A stretch of DNA of 64,000 bases, from NCBI RefSeq assembly GCF_028596125.1, contig NZ_CP117229.1, positions 1,286,001 to 1,350,000 on the forward strand. The letters run 5' to 3'. Below, one piece after another: positions 10,119 through 18,749 of this stretch (the stretch's first letter is position 1; each line of letters begins with the position of its first letter). This DNA comes from Listeria innocua (GTDB taxonomy: Bacteria > Bacillota > Bacilli > Lactobacillales > Listeriaceae). The position numbers and the translations under genes are program-made. A model generated the notes under the pieces. The model made no database searches. It was not told the origin of the DNA and saw only the letters and a program-made list of their open reading frames with translations.

Positions 10119-11546
10119 GTGGCAACAGAATATGATGTAGTTATTCTTGGTGGGGGAACAGGCGGATACGTTGCAGCGATCCAAGCCGCAAAGAACGGAC
10201 AAAAAGTAGCCGTGGTTGAAAAAGGAAAAGTTGGTGGAACATGTCTTCACCGAGGCTGTATTCCAACAAAAGCTTTATTACGTTCGGCTGAAGTATTGCA
10301 AACGGTTAAAAAAGCAAGCGAATTTGGAATTTCGGTAGAAGGAACTGCCGGAATAAACTTTTTACAAGCCCAAGAGAGGAAACAACAAATAGTAGACCAA
10401 TTAGAAAAAGGGATTCACCAATTATTTAAACAAGGCAAAATCGACTTATTTGCTGGAACGGGAACTATTTTAGGACCTTCCATCTTTTCACCAACAGCCG
10501 GAACAGTTTCAGTTGAATTTGAAGATGGTTCAGAAAATGAAATGCTAATTCCTAAAAACCTAATTATTGCAACTGGTTCAAAACCTCGCACATTAAATGG
10601 TTTAACAATTGATGAGGAAAATGTATTATCTTCTGACGGTGCACTTAATTTAGAAACTTTACCAAAATCGATTATTATCGTTGGTGGTGGAGTTATCGGA
10701 ATGGAATGGGCTTCGATGATGCATGATTTTGGCGTAGAAGTTACTGTGCTAGAATATGCGGACCGAATTTTGCCAACAGAAGATAAAGAAGTAGCGAAAG
10801 AATTAGCAAGACTTTATAAAAAGAAAAAACTAACAATGCATACATCTGCTGAAGTTCAAGCAGCTAGTTATAAAAAAACAGATTCCGGTGTGGAAATCAA
10901 AGCAGTCATTAAAGGCGAAGAGCAGACCTTCACAGCAGATAAAATGCTTGTTTCAGTTGGTCGTTCTGCCAATACAGAAAATATCGGATTACAAAACACG
11001 GATATTGCGACCGAAAACGGCTTTATCCAAGTAAATGATTTTTACCAAACAAAAGAAAGTCATATCTACGCGATTGGTGACTGTATTCCGACAATTCAAC
11101 TTGCGCATGTAGCAATGGAAGAAGGGACAATTGCAGCCAATCACATTGCTGGTAAAGAAACTGAAAAACTCGATTATGACTTAGTTCCGCGCTGTATTTA
11201 TACTTCTACTGAGATCGCAAGTGTTGGTATTACAGAAGAACAAGCAAAAGAACGTGGTCATGACGTTAAAAAAGGCAAATTCTTTTTCCGTGGCATCGGA
11301 AAAGCACTTGTTTACGGAGAATCTGATGGCTTTATTAAGATTATTGCTGATAAAAAGACAGATGATATTCTTGGTGTTAGCATGATTGGACCGCACGTAA
11401 CGGACATGATTAGCGAAGCCGCGTTAGCACAAGTTTTAAATGCAACCCCATGGGAAGTGGGTAACACTATTCACCCGCACCCAACTTTATCAGAAAGTTT
11501 TAGAGAAGCTGCCCTTGCTGTGGATGGTAATGCAATTCATGGTTAA
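10119..11546 (+). CDS. lpd: Dihydrolipoyl dehydrogenase, E3 of the branched-chain complex
   Basis: FAD-dependent disulfide oxidoreductase that reoxidises the lipoyl groups of BkdB with NAD. The protein has 475 residues. It shows the FAD motif GGGTGGYVAA, the redox-active disulfide in GGTCLHRGCIPTK, the NAD motif GGGVIGMEWAS, and a C-terminal dimer motif HPHPTLSE. The GTG at 10119 follows AAAGGAGGAGA and gives the conserved start ATEYDVVILGGG. An overlapping longer frame reaches back into buk but has no conserved sequence. In B. subtilis this is lpdV, dedicated to the branched-chain complex. Confidence 0.95.
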   Translation: MATEYDVVILGGGTGGYVAAIQAAKNGQKVAVVEKGKVGGTCLHRGCIPTKALLRSAEVLQTVKKASEFGISVEGTAGINFLQAQERKQQIVDQLEKGIHQLFKQGKIDLFAGTGTILGPSIFSPTAGTVSVEFEDGSENEMLIPKNLIIATGSKPRTLNGLTIDEENVLSSDGALNLETLPKSIIIVGGGVIGMEWASMMHDFGVEVTVLEYADRILPTEDKEVAKELARLYKKKKLTMHTSAEVQAASYKKTDSGVEIKAVIKGEEQTFTADKMLVSVGRSANTENIGLQNTDIATENGFIQVNDFYQTKESHIYAIGDCIPTIQLAHVAMEEGTIAANHIAGKETEKLDYDLVPRCIYTSTEIASVGITEEQAKERGHDVKKGKFFFRGIGKALVYGESDGFIKIIADKKTDDILGVSMIGPHVTDMISEAALAQVLNATPWEVGNTIHPHPTLSESFREAALAVDGNAIHG

Positions 11547-11570
11547 TACAGCTTTAAAGGAGGAACAAAA

Positions 11571-12566
11571 ATGACTTTAAAAGAAGCAGGTTTAACAGAA
11601 GATAAATTAATTAAAATGTATGAAACAATGTTAATGGCAAGAAGACTCGATGAGCGTATGTGGTTGCTTAACCGTTCTGGGAAAATTCCTTTTACCATTT
11701 CTGGACAAGGACAAGAAACAGCACAAATCGGTGCTGCATTTGCTTTTGATTTAGAGAAGGACTATGCCTTGCCGTATTACCGTGATTTAGCAGTCGTATT
11801 AGCATTTGGAATGACAGCAAAAGATATTATGTTGTCTGCCTTTGCTAAAGCGGAAGATCCAAACTCGGGCGGACGTCAAATGCCAGCTCACTTTGGTCAA
11901 AAATCTAATCGCATTGTTACTCAAAGTTCTCCTGTAACAACTCAATTTCCACATGCAGCCGGTATTGGTCTTGCTGCCAAAATGGCTGGAGATGACATTG
12001 CAATTTATGCGTCAACAGGTGAAGGATCTTCTAACCAAGGAGACTTCCATGAAGGAATCAACTTTGCATCTGTACATAAGTTGCCAGTTGTTTTCGTTAT
12101 TCATAATAACCAATATGCGATTTCTGTACCTGCATCAAAACAATATGCAGCAGAAAAACTATCTGACCGGGCACTTGGTTACGGTATCCCTGGTGAGCGC
12201 GTAGATGGCTCGAATATGGGAGAAGTATATGCTGCCTTTAAACGTGCGGCAGATCGTGCAAGAAATGGCGAGGGACCAACATTAATCGAAACAGTTTCTT
12301 ACCGCTTCACACCACACTCCTCAGATGATGATGATAGCAGTTATCGTTCAAGAGAAGAAGTCGACGAAGCAAAAGGAAAAGATCCGCTGAAAATTTTCCA
12401 AACAGAATTACTTGAAGAAGGTTATTTAACAGAAGAAAAAATTGCTGAAATCGAAAAAAGTATTGCTAAAGAAGTTAATGAAGCGACCGATTACGCGGAA
12501 AGTGCAGCATACGCTGAACCAGAATCATCTCTACTTTATGTATACGATGAAGAAGCGAATAGCTGA
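11571..12566 (+). CDS. bkdAA: Branched-chain 2-oxoacid dehydrogenase E1 alpha
   Basis: Thiamine-diphosphate dependent E1 alpha subunit that decarboxylates the keto acids of leucine, isoleucine and valine. The 331 residues include the ThDP motif GEGSSNQGDFHEG and the phosphorylation-loop equivalent YRFTPHSSDDDDSSYRSREE. The start is ATG after AAAGGAGG. It is 16 bases upstream of bkdAB. The products are the branched acyl-CoA primers from which Listeria makes its iso and anteiso fatty acids, important for membrane fluidity in the cold. Confidence 0.95.
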   Translation: MTLKEAGLTEDKLIKMYETMLMARRLDERMWLLNRSGKIPFTISGQGQETAQIGAAFAFDLEKDYALPYYRDLAVVLAFGMTAKDIMLSAFAKAEDPNSGGRQMPAHFGQKSNRIVTQSSPVTTQFPHAAGIGLAAKMAGDDIAIYASTGEGSSNQGDFHEGINFASVHKLPVVFVIHNNQYAISVPASKQYAAEKLSDRALGYGIPGERVDGSNMGEVYAAFKRAADRARNGEGPTLIETVSYRFTPHSSDDDDSSYRSREEVDEAKGKDPLKIFQTELLEEGYLTEEKIAEIEKSIAKEVNEATDYAESAAYAEPESSLLYVYDEEANS

Positions 12567-12582
12567 TTAGGAGGGAATTTGA

Positions 12583-13566
12583 ATGCCAGTCATTTCATAT
12601 ATTGATGCAATAACAATGGCGCTTAAAGAAGAAATGGAGCGCGATGATAAAGTATTTATTTTAGGAGAAGATGTAGGGAAAAAAGGTGGCGTTTTTAAAG
12701 CGACTGCTGGTTTATATGATGAGTTCGGTGAAGACCGAGTTCTTGATACACCACTTGCTGAATCCGCGATTGCTGGAGTTGGAATTGGAGCAGCGATGTA
12801 TGGATACCGCCCAGTAGCAGAAATGCAGTTTGCTGACTTTATTATGCCAGCTGTGAACCAAATTATTTCAGAAGCTTCCAGAATTCGTTACCGTTCTAAT
12901 AACGATTGGTCTTGCCCAATGGTTATTCGCGCACCTTTTGGCGGCGGGGTACACGGAGCACTTTATCATTCACAATCAGTCGAAAAAGTGTTTTTTGGAC
13001 AACCTGGTTTAAAAATTGTCGTACCATCTTCCCCGTACGATGCAAAAGGACTTTTAAAAGCAGCGATTCGCGACAACGATCCAGTACTTTTCTTTGAACA
13101 TAAACGTGCCTATCGTTTACTAAAAGGTGAAGTACCTGAAACGGATTATATTGTTCCTATTGGTGAAGCAAATGTTGTACGTGAAGGCGATGATATCACG
13201 GTCATTACTTATGGTCTTGCTGTTCAATTCGCCCAACAAGCAGCAGAACGGTTAGCTGCAGAAGGCGTAGAAGCGCACATTCTTGATTTGCGCACAATTT
13301 ATCCATTAGACCAAGAAGCTATTATTGAAGCAACAAAGAAAACTGGTAAAGTACTTCTTGTAACAGAAGACAATAAACAAGGAAGTATCATTAGTGAAGT
13401 AGCTGCAATTATTTCTGAGCATTGTCTATTTGACCTAGATGCACCGATTGCACGACTTGCAGGACCAGATACTCCAGCGATGCCATTTGCGCCAACGATG
13501 GAAAAACACTTTATGATTAATCCAGATAAAGTTGCTGATGCAATGAAAGAATTAGCGGAATTTTAG
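12583..13566 (+). CDS. bkdAB: Branched-chain 2-oxoacid dehydrogenase E1 beta
   Basis: E1 beta subunit, 327 residues, transketolase pyrimidine-binding domain followed by the transketolase C-terminal domain. Conserved stretches include LGEDVGKKGGVFKAT, DTPLAESAIAGVGIG and RAPFGGGVHGALYHSQS. The alpha2-beta2 heterotetramer with BkdAA acylates the lipoyl arm of BkdB. The start is ATG after GGAGGGAA. It lies in the same operon, 30 bases before bkdB. Confidence 0.95.
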   Translation: MPVISYIDAITMALKEEMERDDKVFILGEDVGKKGGVFKATAGLYDEFGEDRVLDTPLAESAIAGVGIGAAMYGYRPVAEMQFADFIMPAVNQIISEASRIRYRSNNDWSCPMVIRAPFGGGVHGALYHSQSVEKVFFGQPGLKIVVPSSPYDAKGLLKAAIRDNDPVLFFEHKRAYRLLKGEVPETDYIVPIGEANVVREGDDITVITYGLAVQFAQQAAERLAAEGVEAHILDLRTIYPLDQEAIIEATKKTGKVLLVTEDNKQGSIISEVAAIISEHCLFDLDAPIARLAGPDTPAMPFAPTMEKHFMINPDKVADAMKELAEF

Positions 13567-13596
13567 ACCCGTTTTAAATTAAAGGAGTGAAGACCC

Positions 13597-14847
13597 GTGG
13601 CAGTTGAAAAAATCACCATGCCCAAATTAGGGGAAAGTGTAACAGAAGGTACGATTAGTTCATGGTTAGTTAAACCAGGCGATACAGTTGAAAAATATGA
13701 TGCTATCGCAGAAGTACTTACTGACAAAGTAACAGCAGAAATCCCATCTTCTTTTAGCGGGACAATTAAAGAAATTTTAGCAGAAGAAGACGAAACGCTT
13801 GAAGTGGGCGAGGTTATTTGTACAATTGAAACAGCAGATGCAGGAAGTTCTGAGCCTGCTGAAGAAGTAGAACAAACAGAAACAAAAGCTCCAGAAAAAC
13901 AAGAAACAAAACAAGTGAAACTAGCAGAAGCACCAGCTAGTGGAAGATTTTCTCCAGCCGTACTACGAATTGCTGGTGAAAACAATATTGATTTATCCAC
14001 TGTAGAAGGCACAGGTAAAGGTGGCCGAATTACAAGAAAAGACTTACTTCAAGTCATCGAAAACGGACCAGTAGCTACTAAAACAGAGGAACCAACAAAT
14101 AGAGCACAAGAAAAAGCACCAACTCCTGCACCTGTTCGTTCCGCAGCTGGCGATAAAGAAATCCCAATCAATGGCGTAAGAAAAGCCATTGCTAAACATA
14201 TGAGCGTGAGCAAACAAGAAATTCCGCACGCATGGATGATGGTGGAAGTAGATGCAACTGGACTTGTTCGTTACCGTAATACAGTAAAAGATAGCTTTAA
14301 AAAAGAAGAAGGTTATTCATTAACTTATTTCGCCTTTTTCATCAAAGCCGTTGCACAAGCATTGAAAGAATTCCCGCAACTTAACAGCACGTGGGCAGGC
14401 GATAAAATTATTGAGCACGCGAATATCAATATTTCGATTGCGATTGCAGCTGGTGATTTATTGTACGTTCCAGTTATTAAAAATGCAGACGAAAAATCCA
14501 TTAAAGGCATTGCTCGCGAAATAAGCGAACTTGCTGGAAAAGCGCGTAATGGTAAACTAAGTCAAGCCGATATGGAAGGTGGCACTTTCACTGTGAATAG
14601 TACTGGTTCATTTGGCTCTGTTCAATCAATGGGCATTATTAATCATCCACAAGCAGCTATTCTTCAAGTGGAGTCCATTGTTAAACGTCCTGTCATTATT
14701 GACGATATGATTGCTGTACGAGATATGGTGAACCTATGTCTATCCATCGATCACCGTATTTTAGACGGCCTACTAGCTGGTAAATTCTTACAAGCAATTA
14801 AAGCCAATGTCGAAAAGATTTCCAAAGAAAATACAGCATTGTATTAA
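13597..14847 (+). CDS. bkdB: Branched-chain 2-oxoacid dehydrogenase E2, lipoyl acyltransferase
   Basis: Core E2 subunit of 416 residues. An N-terminal lipoyl domain (about 1-80) carries the lipoylated lysine in TDKVTAEIPSS. An acidic, Glu/Pro/Ala-rich linker follows, then a peripheral-subunit binding domain (FSPAVLRIAGENNIDL) and a catalytic domain ending in the SIDHRILDG active-site motif with its catalytic histidine. The start is GTG, preceded by AAAGGAGTGA. It is the last gene of the operon and is followed by a large RNA fold and a terminator. Confidence 0.95.
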   Translation: MAVEKITMPKLGESVTEGTISSWLVKPGDTVEKYDAIAEVLTDKVTAEIPSSFSGTIKEILAEEDETLEVGEVICTIETADAGSSEPAEEVEQTETKAPEKQETKQVKLAEAPASGRFSPAVLRIAGENNIDLSTVEGTGKGGRITRKDLLQVIENGPVATKTEEPTNRAQEKAPTPAPVRSAAGDKEIPINGVRKAIAKHMSVSKQEIPHAWMMVEVDATGLVRYRNTVKDSFKKEEGYSLTYFAFFIKAVAQALKEFPQLNSTWAGDKIIEHANINISIAIAAGDLLYVPVIKNADEKSIKGIAREISELAGKARNGKLSQADMEGGTFTVNSTGSFGSVQSMGIINHPQAAILQVESIVKRPVIIDDMIAVRDMVNLCLSIDHRILDGLLAGKFLQAIKANVEKISKENTALY

Positions 14848-14857
14848 AAATGTTTTA

Positions 14858-14917
14858 ATCTAGGTTTAGCGGGTATTGTTTAGTACATCTAGATCCATAC
14901 CCCTAAACTCCCTAGAT
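14858..14917 (+). other. Strong RNA fold downstream of bkdB
   Basis: The left arm, 14858-14876, pairs with the right arm, 14897-14917, in three six-base blocks: ATCTAG/CTAGAT, GTTTAG/CTAAAC and GGGTAT/ATACCC. A single-base bulge and a small internal loop separate them, and the apical loop is 20 bases. The loop repeats GTTTAG and ATCTAG, so other pairings with the right arm are possible. It lies between the bkdB stop and the terminator and could stabilise the 3' end or be a small 3'-UTR RNA. Confidence 0.6.
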
Positions 14918-14924
14918 GTCTTGG

Positions 14925-14953
14925 GTAGTACTTTCGGGTGCTGCTCTTTTTTT
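14925..14953 (+). terminator. Intrinsic terminator of the bkd operon
   Basis: GTAGTAC (14925-14931) pairs with GTGCTGC (14938-14944) through two G-U wobbles, with a TTTCGG loop and a T run to 14953. Confidence 0.75.
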
Positions 14954-14956
14954 GAG

Positions 14957-14995
14957 GAAAAAAATAAAAAAAGCCTGAACCAAATTGGCTCAGAC
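14957..14995 (-). terminator. Intrinsic terminator of prli42
   Basis: On the minus strand the arms 14985-14995 and 14973-14983 pair over 11 bases with two G-U pairs, followed by a U-rich tail (14972 down to 14957). It lies nine bases beyond the prli42 stop codon. Confidence 0.85.
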
Positions 14996-15004
14996 CTCGG
15001 ATGT

Positions 15005-15100
15005 CTATAAAAACATTAGTAACCCGGTTAAAACGCTGGATAATACAATCGCGATTAACATTAAAATAACGACAACGCGAACTACTTTTTTATTAGTCAT
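15005..15100 (-). CDS. prli42: Stressosome-associated membrane miniprotein Prli42
   Basis: A 31-codon gene encoding one basic N-terminal tail (MTNKKVVRVVV) and a single hydrophobic membrane helix ending LLMFL. I recognise it as Prli42, the small membrane protein reported in Listeria to tether the stressosome to the membrane and support SigB activation by oxidative stress. It also fits the DUF4044 family of Firmicutes. AGAGGAG lies upstream with a rather long 12-base spacing, and a strong terminator follows. It is transcribed against the bkd operon. The identification is from memory of the sequence and should be treated as strong but not verified. Confidence 0.85.
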   Translation of the reverse strand: MTNKKVVRVVVILMLIAIVLSSVLTGLLMFL

Positions 15101-15221
15101 TGCGGAAGAAAACTCCTCTCATAAAGCATTTCAGATATATCCATCTTACTTATAATTACAGTAAATTTCAAGTGGTTTATTTATTTTTTAAGCAAAAAGG
15201 AAGAATGTAGGTGAAAACAAG

Positions 15222-16316
15222 ATGATAGCTAATGTAAAAAAATATTTTACAGAATTAATTCAAATCCCATCTGTTTCTGGGAAAGAAAAAGCAGTGTTAA
15301 CTTACATAAAAAAACAAATAACAAAATTAAATATCCCCTACAGTTTAGATGAGGATAACGGATTAATTGCGCGAATTCCCGCAACAGCTGTGAAATTCCC
15401 GACCATTTTCTTTTGTGGCCACGTTGATACGCATCCAAATGCAGCTTCACCAGAATTTCAAGTAGAAGATGGCATATTTACTTCTCTAAATGGGACTTCT
15501 TTAGGGGCAGATGATAAAGCAGCAGTAGCAGCCATGTTAGCGGCAATGGATTATTTTAGTACAGAAGAAACGCCTCATGGGGAAATTGAATTCATTTTCA
15601 CTACTAAAGAAGAACTGGGCATGATTGGGATGCGTTTATTTCCAGAAGAAAAAATAACAGCAGCGTATGGTTATTGTCTCGATGCTCCTGGAGAAGTTGG
15701 GAATTATCAATTACAAGCGAATACATTAGTTGCAGTTGATTTCACGATTGCAAGCCCTGATGCGACCCAGATGTCACCCATATCAGTAGCGAGAATGGCG
15801 CTTCATGCAACGAGACCAGGCCGGATTGACCGCGAGAACAGATGGGAAATCCAGTCGTTTTCTGGTGGAGTAAATGATGAAAATCAACAAGATGCCCAAT
15901 TAGAAGTTCTGTTCAAATCTGCTGCTAGTTTTAGGAAGGCGTTACCTCATATCCAAACAATCAGAGAACGTTTTAATCAAACCTGTGAGAAATATGGCGC
16001 TACATTAGCAGAAGATACAAGACTTATTTACGAAGGCTACAAAATCCACCCGCAACATCCACTTATGAATATTTTTCAAAAAGCAGCTAAAAAACAAGCT
16101 TTAAAGACTAGCGAGATCTTTTTAGAAGGCGGTACTGATGCCAACGTGCTTAATGAAAAAGGCGTGCCTACAATGCTCTTATCAGCCGGTTATGTACATG
16201 CCCATTCAGAAAAAGAAACTATTTCCGTAGAGCAGTTAGAAAAACTGACACAACTCGTCATTGACTTAGCTGAATCGGCAAAAAATGAGAAAATTTTACT
16301 GAGAAAGCTAAATTAA
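15222..16316 (+). CDS. M20 family metallopeptidase, tripeptidase T-like
   Basis: Zinc aminopeptidase of the M20 family, 364 residues, most like PepT/YqjE. Metal-ligand motifs are GHVDTHP (with the catalytic aspartate), [10 protein letters not shown], and TKEELGMIG holding the catalytic and ligand glutamates. The late [12 protein letters not shown] segment closes the catalytic domain. A dimerisation domain is inserted at about 180-280. There is no signal peptide, so it acts in the cytoplasm on small peptides. In B. subtilis yqjE and the gnd homologue yqjI are also near neighbours. Substrate preference is not certain. Confidence 0.88.
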   Translation: MIANVKKYFTELIQIPSVSGKEKAVLTYIKKQITKLNIPYSLDEDNGLIARIPATAVKFPTIFFCGHVDTHPNAASPEFQVEDGIFTSLNGTSLGADDKAAVAAMLAAMDYFSTEETPHGEIEFIFTTKEELGMIGMRLFPEEKITAAYGYCLDAPGEVGNYQLQANTLVAVDFTIASPDATQMSPISVARMALHATRPGRIDRENRWEIQSFSGGVNDENQQDAQLEVLFKSAASFRKALPHIQTIRERFNQTCEKYGATLAEDTRLIYEGYKIHPQHPLMNIFQKAAKKQALKTSEIFLEGGTDANVLNEKGVPTMLLSAGYVHAHSEKETISVEQLEKLTQLVIDLAESAKNEKILLRKLN

Positions 16317-16348
16317 TAAAAAAAAGTCAAATAATTCGGATTGATTCA

Positions 16349-16377
16349 TTGTCCAAGAAGCAATTCTTTGATATAGT
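16349..16377 (+). promoter_or_regulatory. Promoter of gnd
   Basis: TTGTCC (16349-16354), a 17-base spacer and TATAGT (16372-16377) lie 83 bases before the gnd start. Confidence 0.6.
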
Positions 16378-16460
16378 AAATGATGTTGATACTTTTATGT
16401 GTCATGTTGAAGTAAGACAGATTTTTCTGCCTTAATAAACCGGAAAGGAAGAAGTGCAAA

Positions 16461-17879
16461 ATGGCAAAACAAGAAATTGGCGTTATAGGAATGGGCGTTA
16501 TGGGTCGTAACTTGGCTCTAAACATTGAAAGCCGCGGTCATACAGTATCTATCTTTAACCGTTCTACTGAAAAAACGAAAGCGGTTATGGAAGAAAATGC
16601 GGACAAAAAATTAGTACCAACTTATAGTTTAGAGGAATTTGTCGAATCTCTTGAAGTGCCTCGCCGTATCCTTATTATGGTAAAAGCTGGCGATGCTACA
16701 GATATGATGATTGAAGCAGTTAAACCTTTCTTAAACGAAGGCGATATTTTAATTGATGGCGGGAATGCTTTCTTTAAAGATACAATTCGTCGTAATAAGG
16801 AATTAAGTGAAGAAGGCTTTAACTTCATCGGAACTGGCGTATCAGGCGGAGAAGAAGGCGCACTTAAAGGTCCTTCTATCATGCCAGGCGGTCAACGCAA
16901 GGCATATGATCTTGTAGCTCCTATCTTACGTGAAATTGCTGCAGTAGCAGACGGAGAACCATGTGTGACTTATATTGGTCCAGATGGTGCCGGACATTAC
17001 GTTAAAATGGTGCATAATGGTATCGAATACGGAGATATGCAATTAATCGCAGAAGCTTACACTATTTTGAAAGAAATCGGTGGATTAAGCCATGATGAAC
17101 TTGCTGACGTATTTGAAGAATGGAATAACGGAGAATTAGATAGCTATTTAATCGAAATCACTAAAAACATTCTAAAAGTAAAAGACGAAGAAACAGGCAA
17201 ACCAATTGTCGATGTTATTCTTGATAAAGCTGGACAAAAAGGAACTGGTAAATGGACTAGCCAAAGCGCACTTGACTTAGGTGTTCCACTTTCCTTAATT
17301 ACTGAATCTGTATTTGCTCGTTACATTTCTGCACTGAAAGATGAACGCGTTTATGCGAGTACTGTTTTATCTGGTCCATCTAATTATCGTTTTGAAGGCG
17401 ATAAAAAAGCATTTGTTGAATCTGTTCGCCGCGCACTTTATTTCAGCAAAATCGCATCTTATGCACAAGGTTTTGCACAAATGAGAGCAGCTAGTGAAGA
17501 GAACGATTGGGACCTACAATACGGCGAAATTGCGAAAATTTTCCGCGCTGGTTGTATTATCCGTGCTCGTTTCTTACAAAAAATTACTGATGCATATAAT
17601 AAAGATAAAAATCTTAAAAACTTACTATTAGATCCATATTTCAAAGATATTGCGCATAACTACCAAGGCGACCTTCGTACTGTAGTAGCAGAAGCTGTCA
17701 AAGCTGGTATTCCAGTACCAACCTTCACTGCAGCAATCAGCTATTACGATAGCTATCGTTCTGAAGTATTATCTGCAAATCTAATTCAAGCTCAACGCGA
17801 CTACTTTGGTGCTCATACGTATGAAAGAGTTGACAAACCAGGCGTATTCCATACAGAATGGCCACAAGTTGAAGATTGA
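16461..17879 (+). CDS. gnd: 6-phosphogluconate dehydrogenase, decarboxylating
   Basis: Oxidative pentose phosphate pathway enzyme, 6-phosphogluconate to ribulose 5-phosphate with NADP reduction. The protein is 472 residues, the normal length. It shows the dinucleotide motif [25 protein letters not shown], the substrate motif [16 protein letters not shown], and [14 protein letters not shown] with the catalytic lysine. The C-terminal tail HTEWP completes the neighbouring active site. The start is ATG after GGAAGAAG. It has its own promoter and terminator. Confidence 0.97.
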   Translation: MAKQEIGVIGMGVMGRNLALNIESRGHTVSIFNRSTEKTKAVMEENADKKLVPTYSLEEFVESLEVPRRILIMVKAGDATDMMIEAVKPFLNEGDILIDGGNAFFKDTIRRNKELSEEGFNFIGTGVSGGEEGALKGPSIMPGGQRKAYDLVAPILREIAAVADGEPCVTYIGPDGAGHYVKMVHNGIEYGDMQLIAEAYTILKEIGGLSHDELADVFEEWNNGELDSYLIEITKNILKVKDEETGKPIVDVILDKAGQKGTGKWTSQSALDLGVPLSLITESVFARYISALKDERVYASTVLSGPSNYRFEGDKKAFVESVRRALYFSKIASYAQGFAQMRAASEENDWDLQYGEIAKIFRAGCIIRARFLQKITDAYNKDKNLKNLLLDPYFKDIAHNYQGDLRTVVAEAVKAGIPVPTFTAAISYYDSYRSEVLSANLIQAQRDYFGAHTYERVDKPGVFHTEWPQVED

Positions 17880-17890
17880 TTTAAAATTAA

Positions 17891-17920
17891 GCATCCACTT
17901 TCACGAGTGGATGTTTTTTT
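17891..17920 (+). terminator. Intrinsic terminator of gnd
   Basis: CATCCACT (17892-17899) pairs with AGTGGATG (17906-17913) around a TTCACG loop, followed by seven Ts. Confidence 0.9.
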
Positions 17921-17994
17921 ATGAGATTTAAATTAGTAAATAATGGTAAAGTGCTAAAAAATACAGGAAATATCTATTTATGCGCTATTATTAG

Positions 17995-18022
17995 TTGTTT
18001 TTGAGCCAAAGTTCGTTACAAT
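17995..18022 (+). promoter_or_regulatory. Putative promoter of lisRK
   Basis: TTGTTT (17995-18000), a 16-base spacer and TACAAT (18017-18022) lie 46 bases before lisR. The -35 is weak, so this is tentative. Confidence 0.4.
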
Positions 18023-18068
18023 AGTAATAGGAATATAGTGTAATGATCGAAAGAGAGGGTTAGGCCAA

Positions 18069-18749
18069 ATGAATAGAATATTAATCGTAGAAGATGAAAA
18101 AAACTTAGCACGCTTTATTGAACTAGAATTACAACACGAAAATTATGAAACTGCTGTTGCTAATGATGGACGTGCTGGGCTAGAACTCGCACTAAATGAA
18201 GAATGGGATGCTATTTTACTAGACTTAATGTTACCACATTTAAACGGGGTAGAGGTTTGTCGTCGTGTACGCCAAGTGAAACAAACACCCATCATTATGA
18301 TAACTGCGCGAGACTCTGTGATTGATCGCGTATCTGGACTTGACCACGGAGCAGATGATTATATCGTTAAGCCATTTGCAATTGAAGAACTACTTGCACG
18401 TCTGCGTTCACTATTACGCCGAGTAGAAAATGCAGAACAATCTGCTAAACAAACAACGCTACAATACCGCAACTTAATCGTTGAAAAAGAAAATCGGATT
18501 GTAAAACGCGATGAAGAAATTATTGATTTAACAAAACGCGAGTATGAACTACTACTTACTTTAATGGAAAATGTCAATATTGTTCTTACTCGGGAAGTAT
18601 TACTTAACAAAGTATGGGGTTATGAAACAGAAGTAGAAACAAATGTAGTAGATGTATATGTTCGTTACTTGCGAAATAAAATTGATCATCCTGACGAAGA
18701 AAGTTACATCCAAACAGTTCGCGGGACTGGGTATGTGATGCGTACATGA
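18069..18749 (+). CDS. lisR: Response regulator LisR
   Basis: OmpR/PhoB-type response regulator of 226 residues. The receiver domain carries the acidic pair at 9-10, the phospho-acceptor Asp52 in LLDLMLP, and the conserved Lys101 in VKPF. A winged-helix DNA-binding domain follows (about 125-226, ending TVRGTGYVMRT). With LisK it forms the LisRK system, known in L. monocytogenes for acid, ethanol, envelope and antimicrobial stress responses and for virulence. The start is ATG, 10 bases after AGAGAGGG. It overlaps lisK by four bases. Confidence 0.95.
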   Translation: MNRILIVEDEKNLARFIELELQHENYETAVANDGRAGLELALNEEWDAILLDLMLPHLNGVEVCRRVRQVKQTPIIMITARDSVIDRVSGLDHGADDYIVKPFAIEELLARLRSLLRRVENAEQSAKQTTLQYRNLIVEKENRIVKRDEEIIDLTKREYELLLTLMENVNIVLTREVLLNKVWGYETEVETNVVDVYVRYLRNKIDHPDEESYIQTVRGTGYVMRT

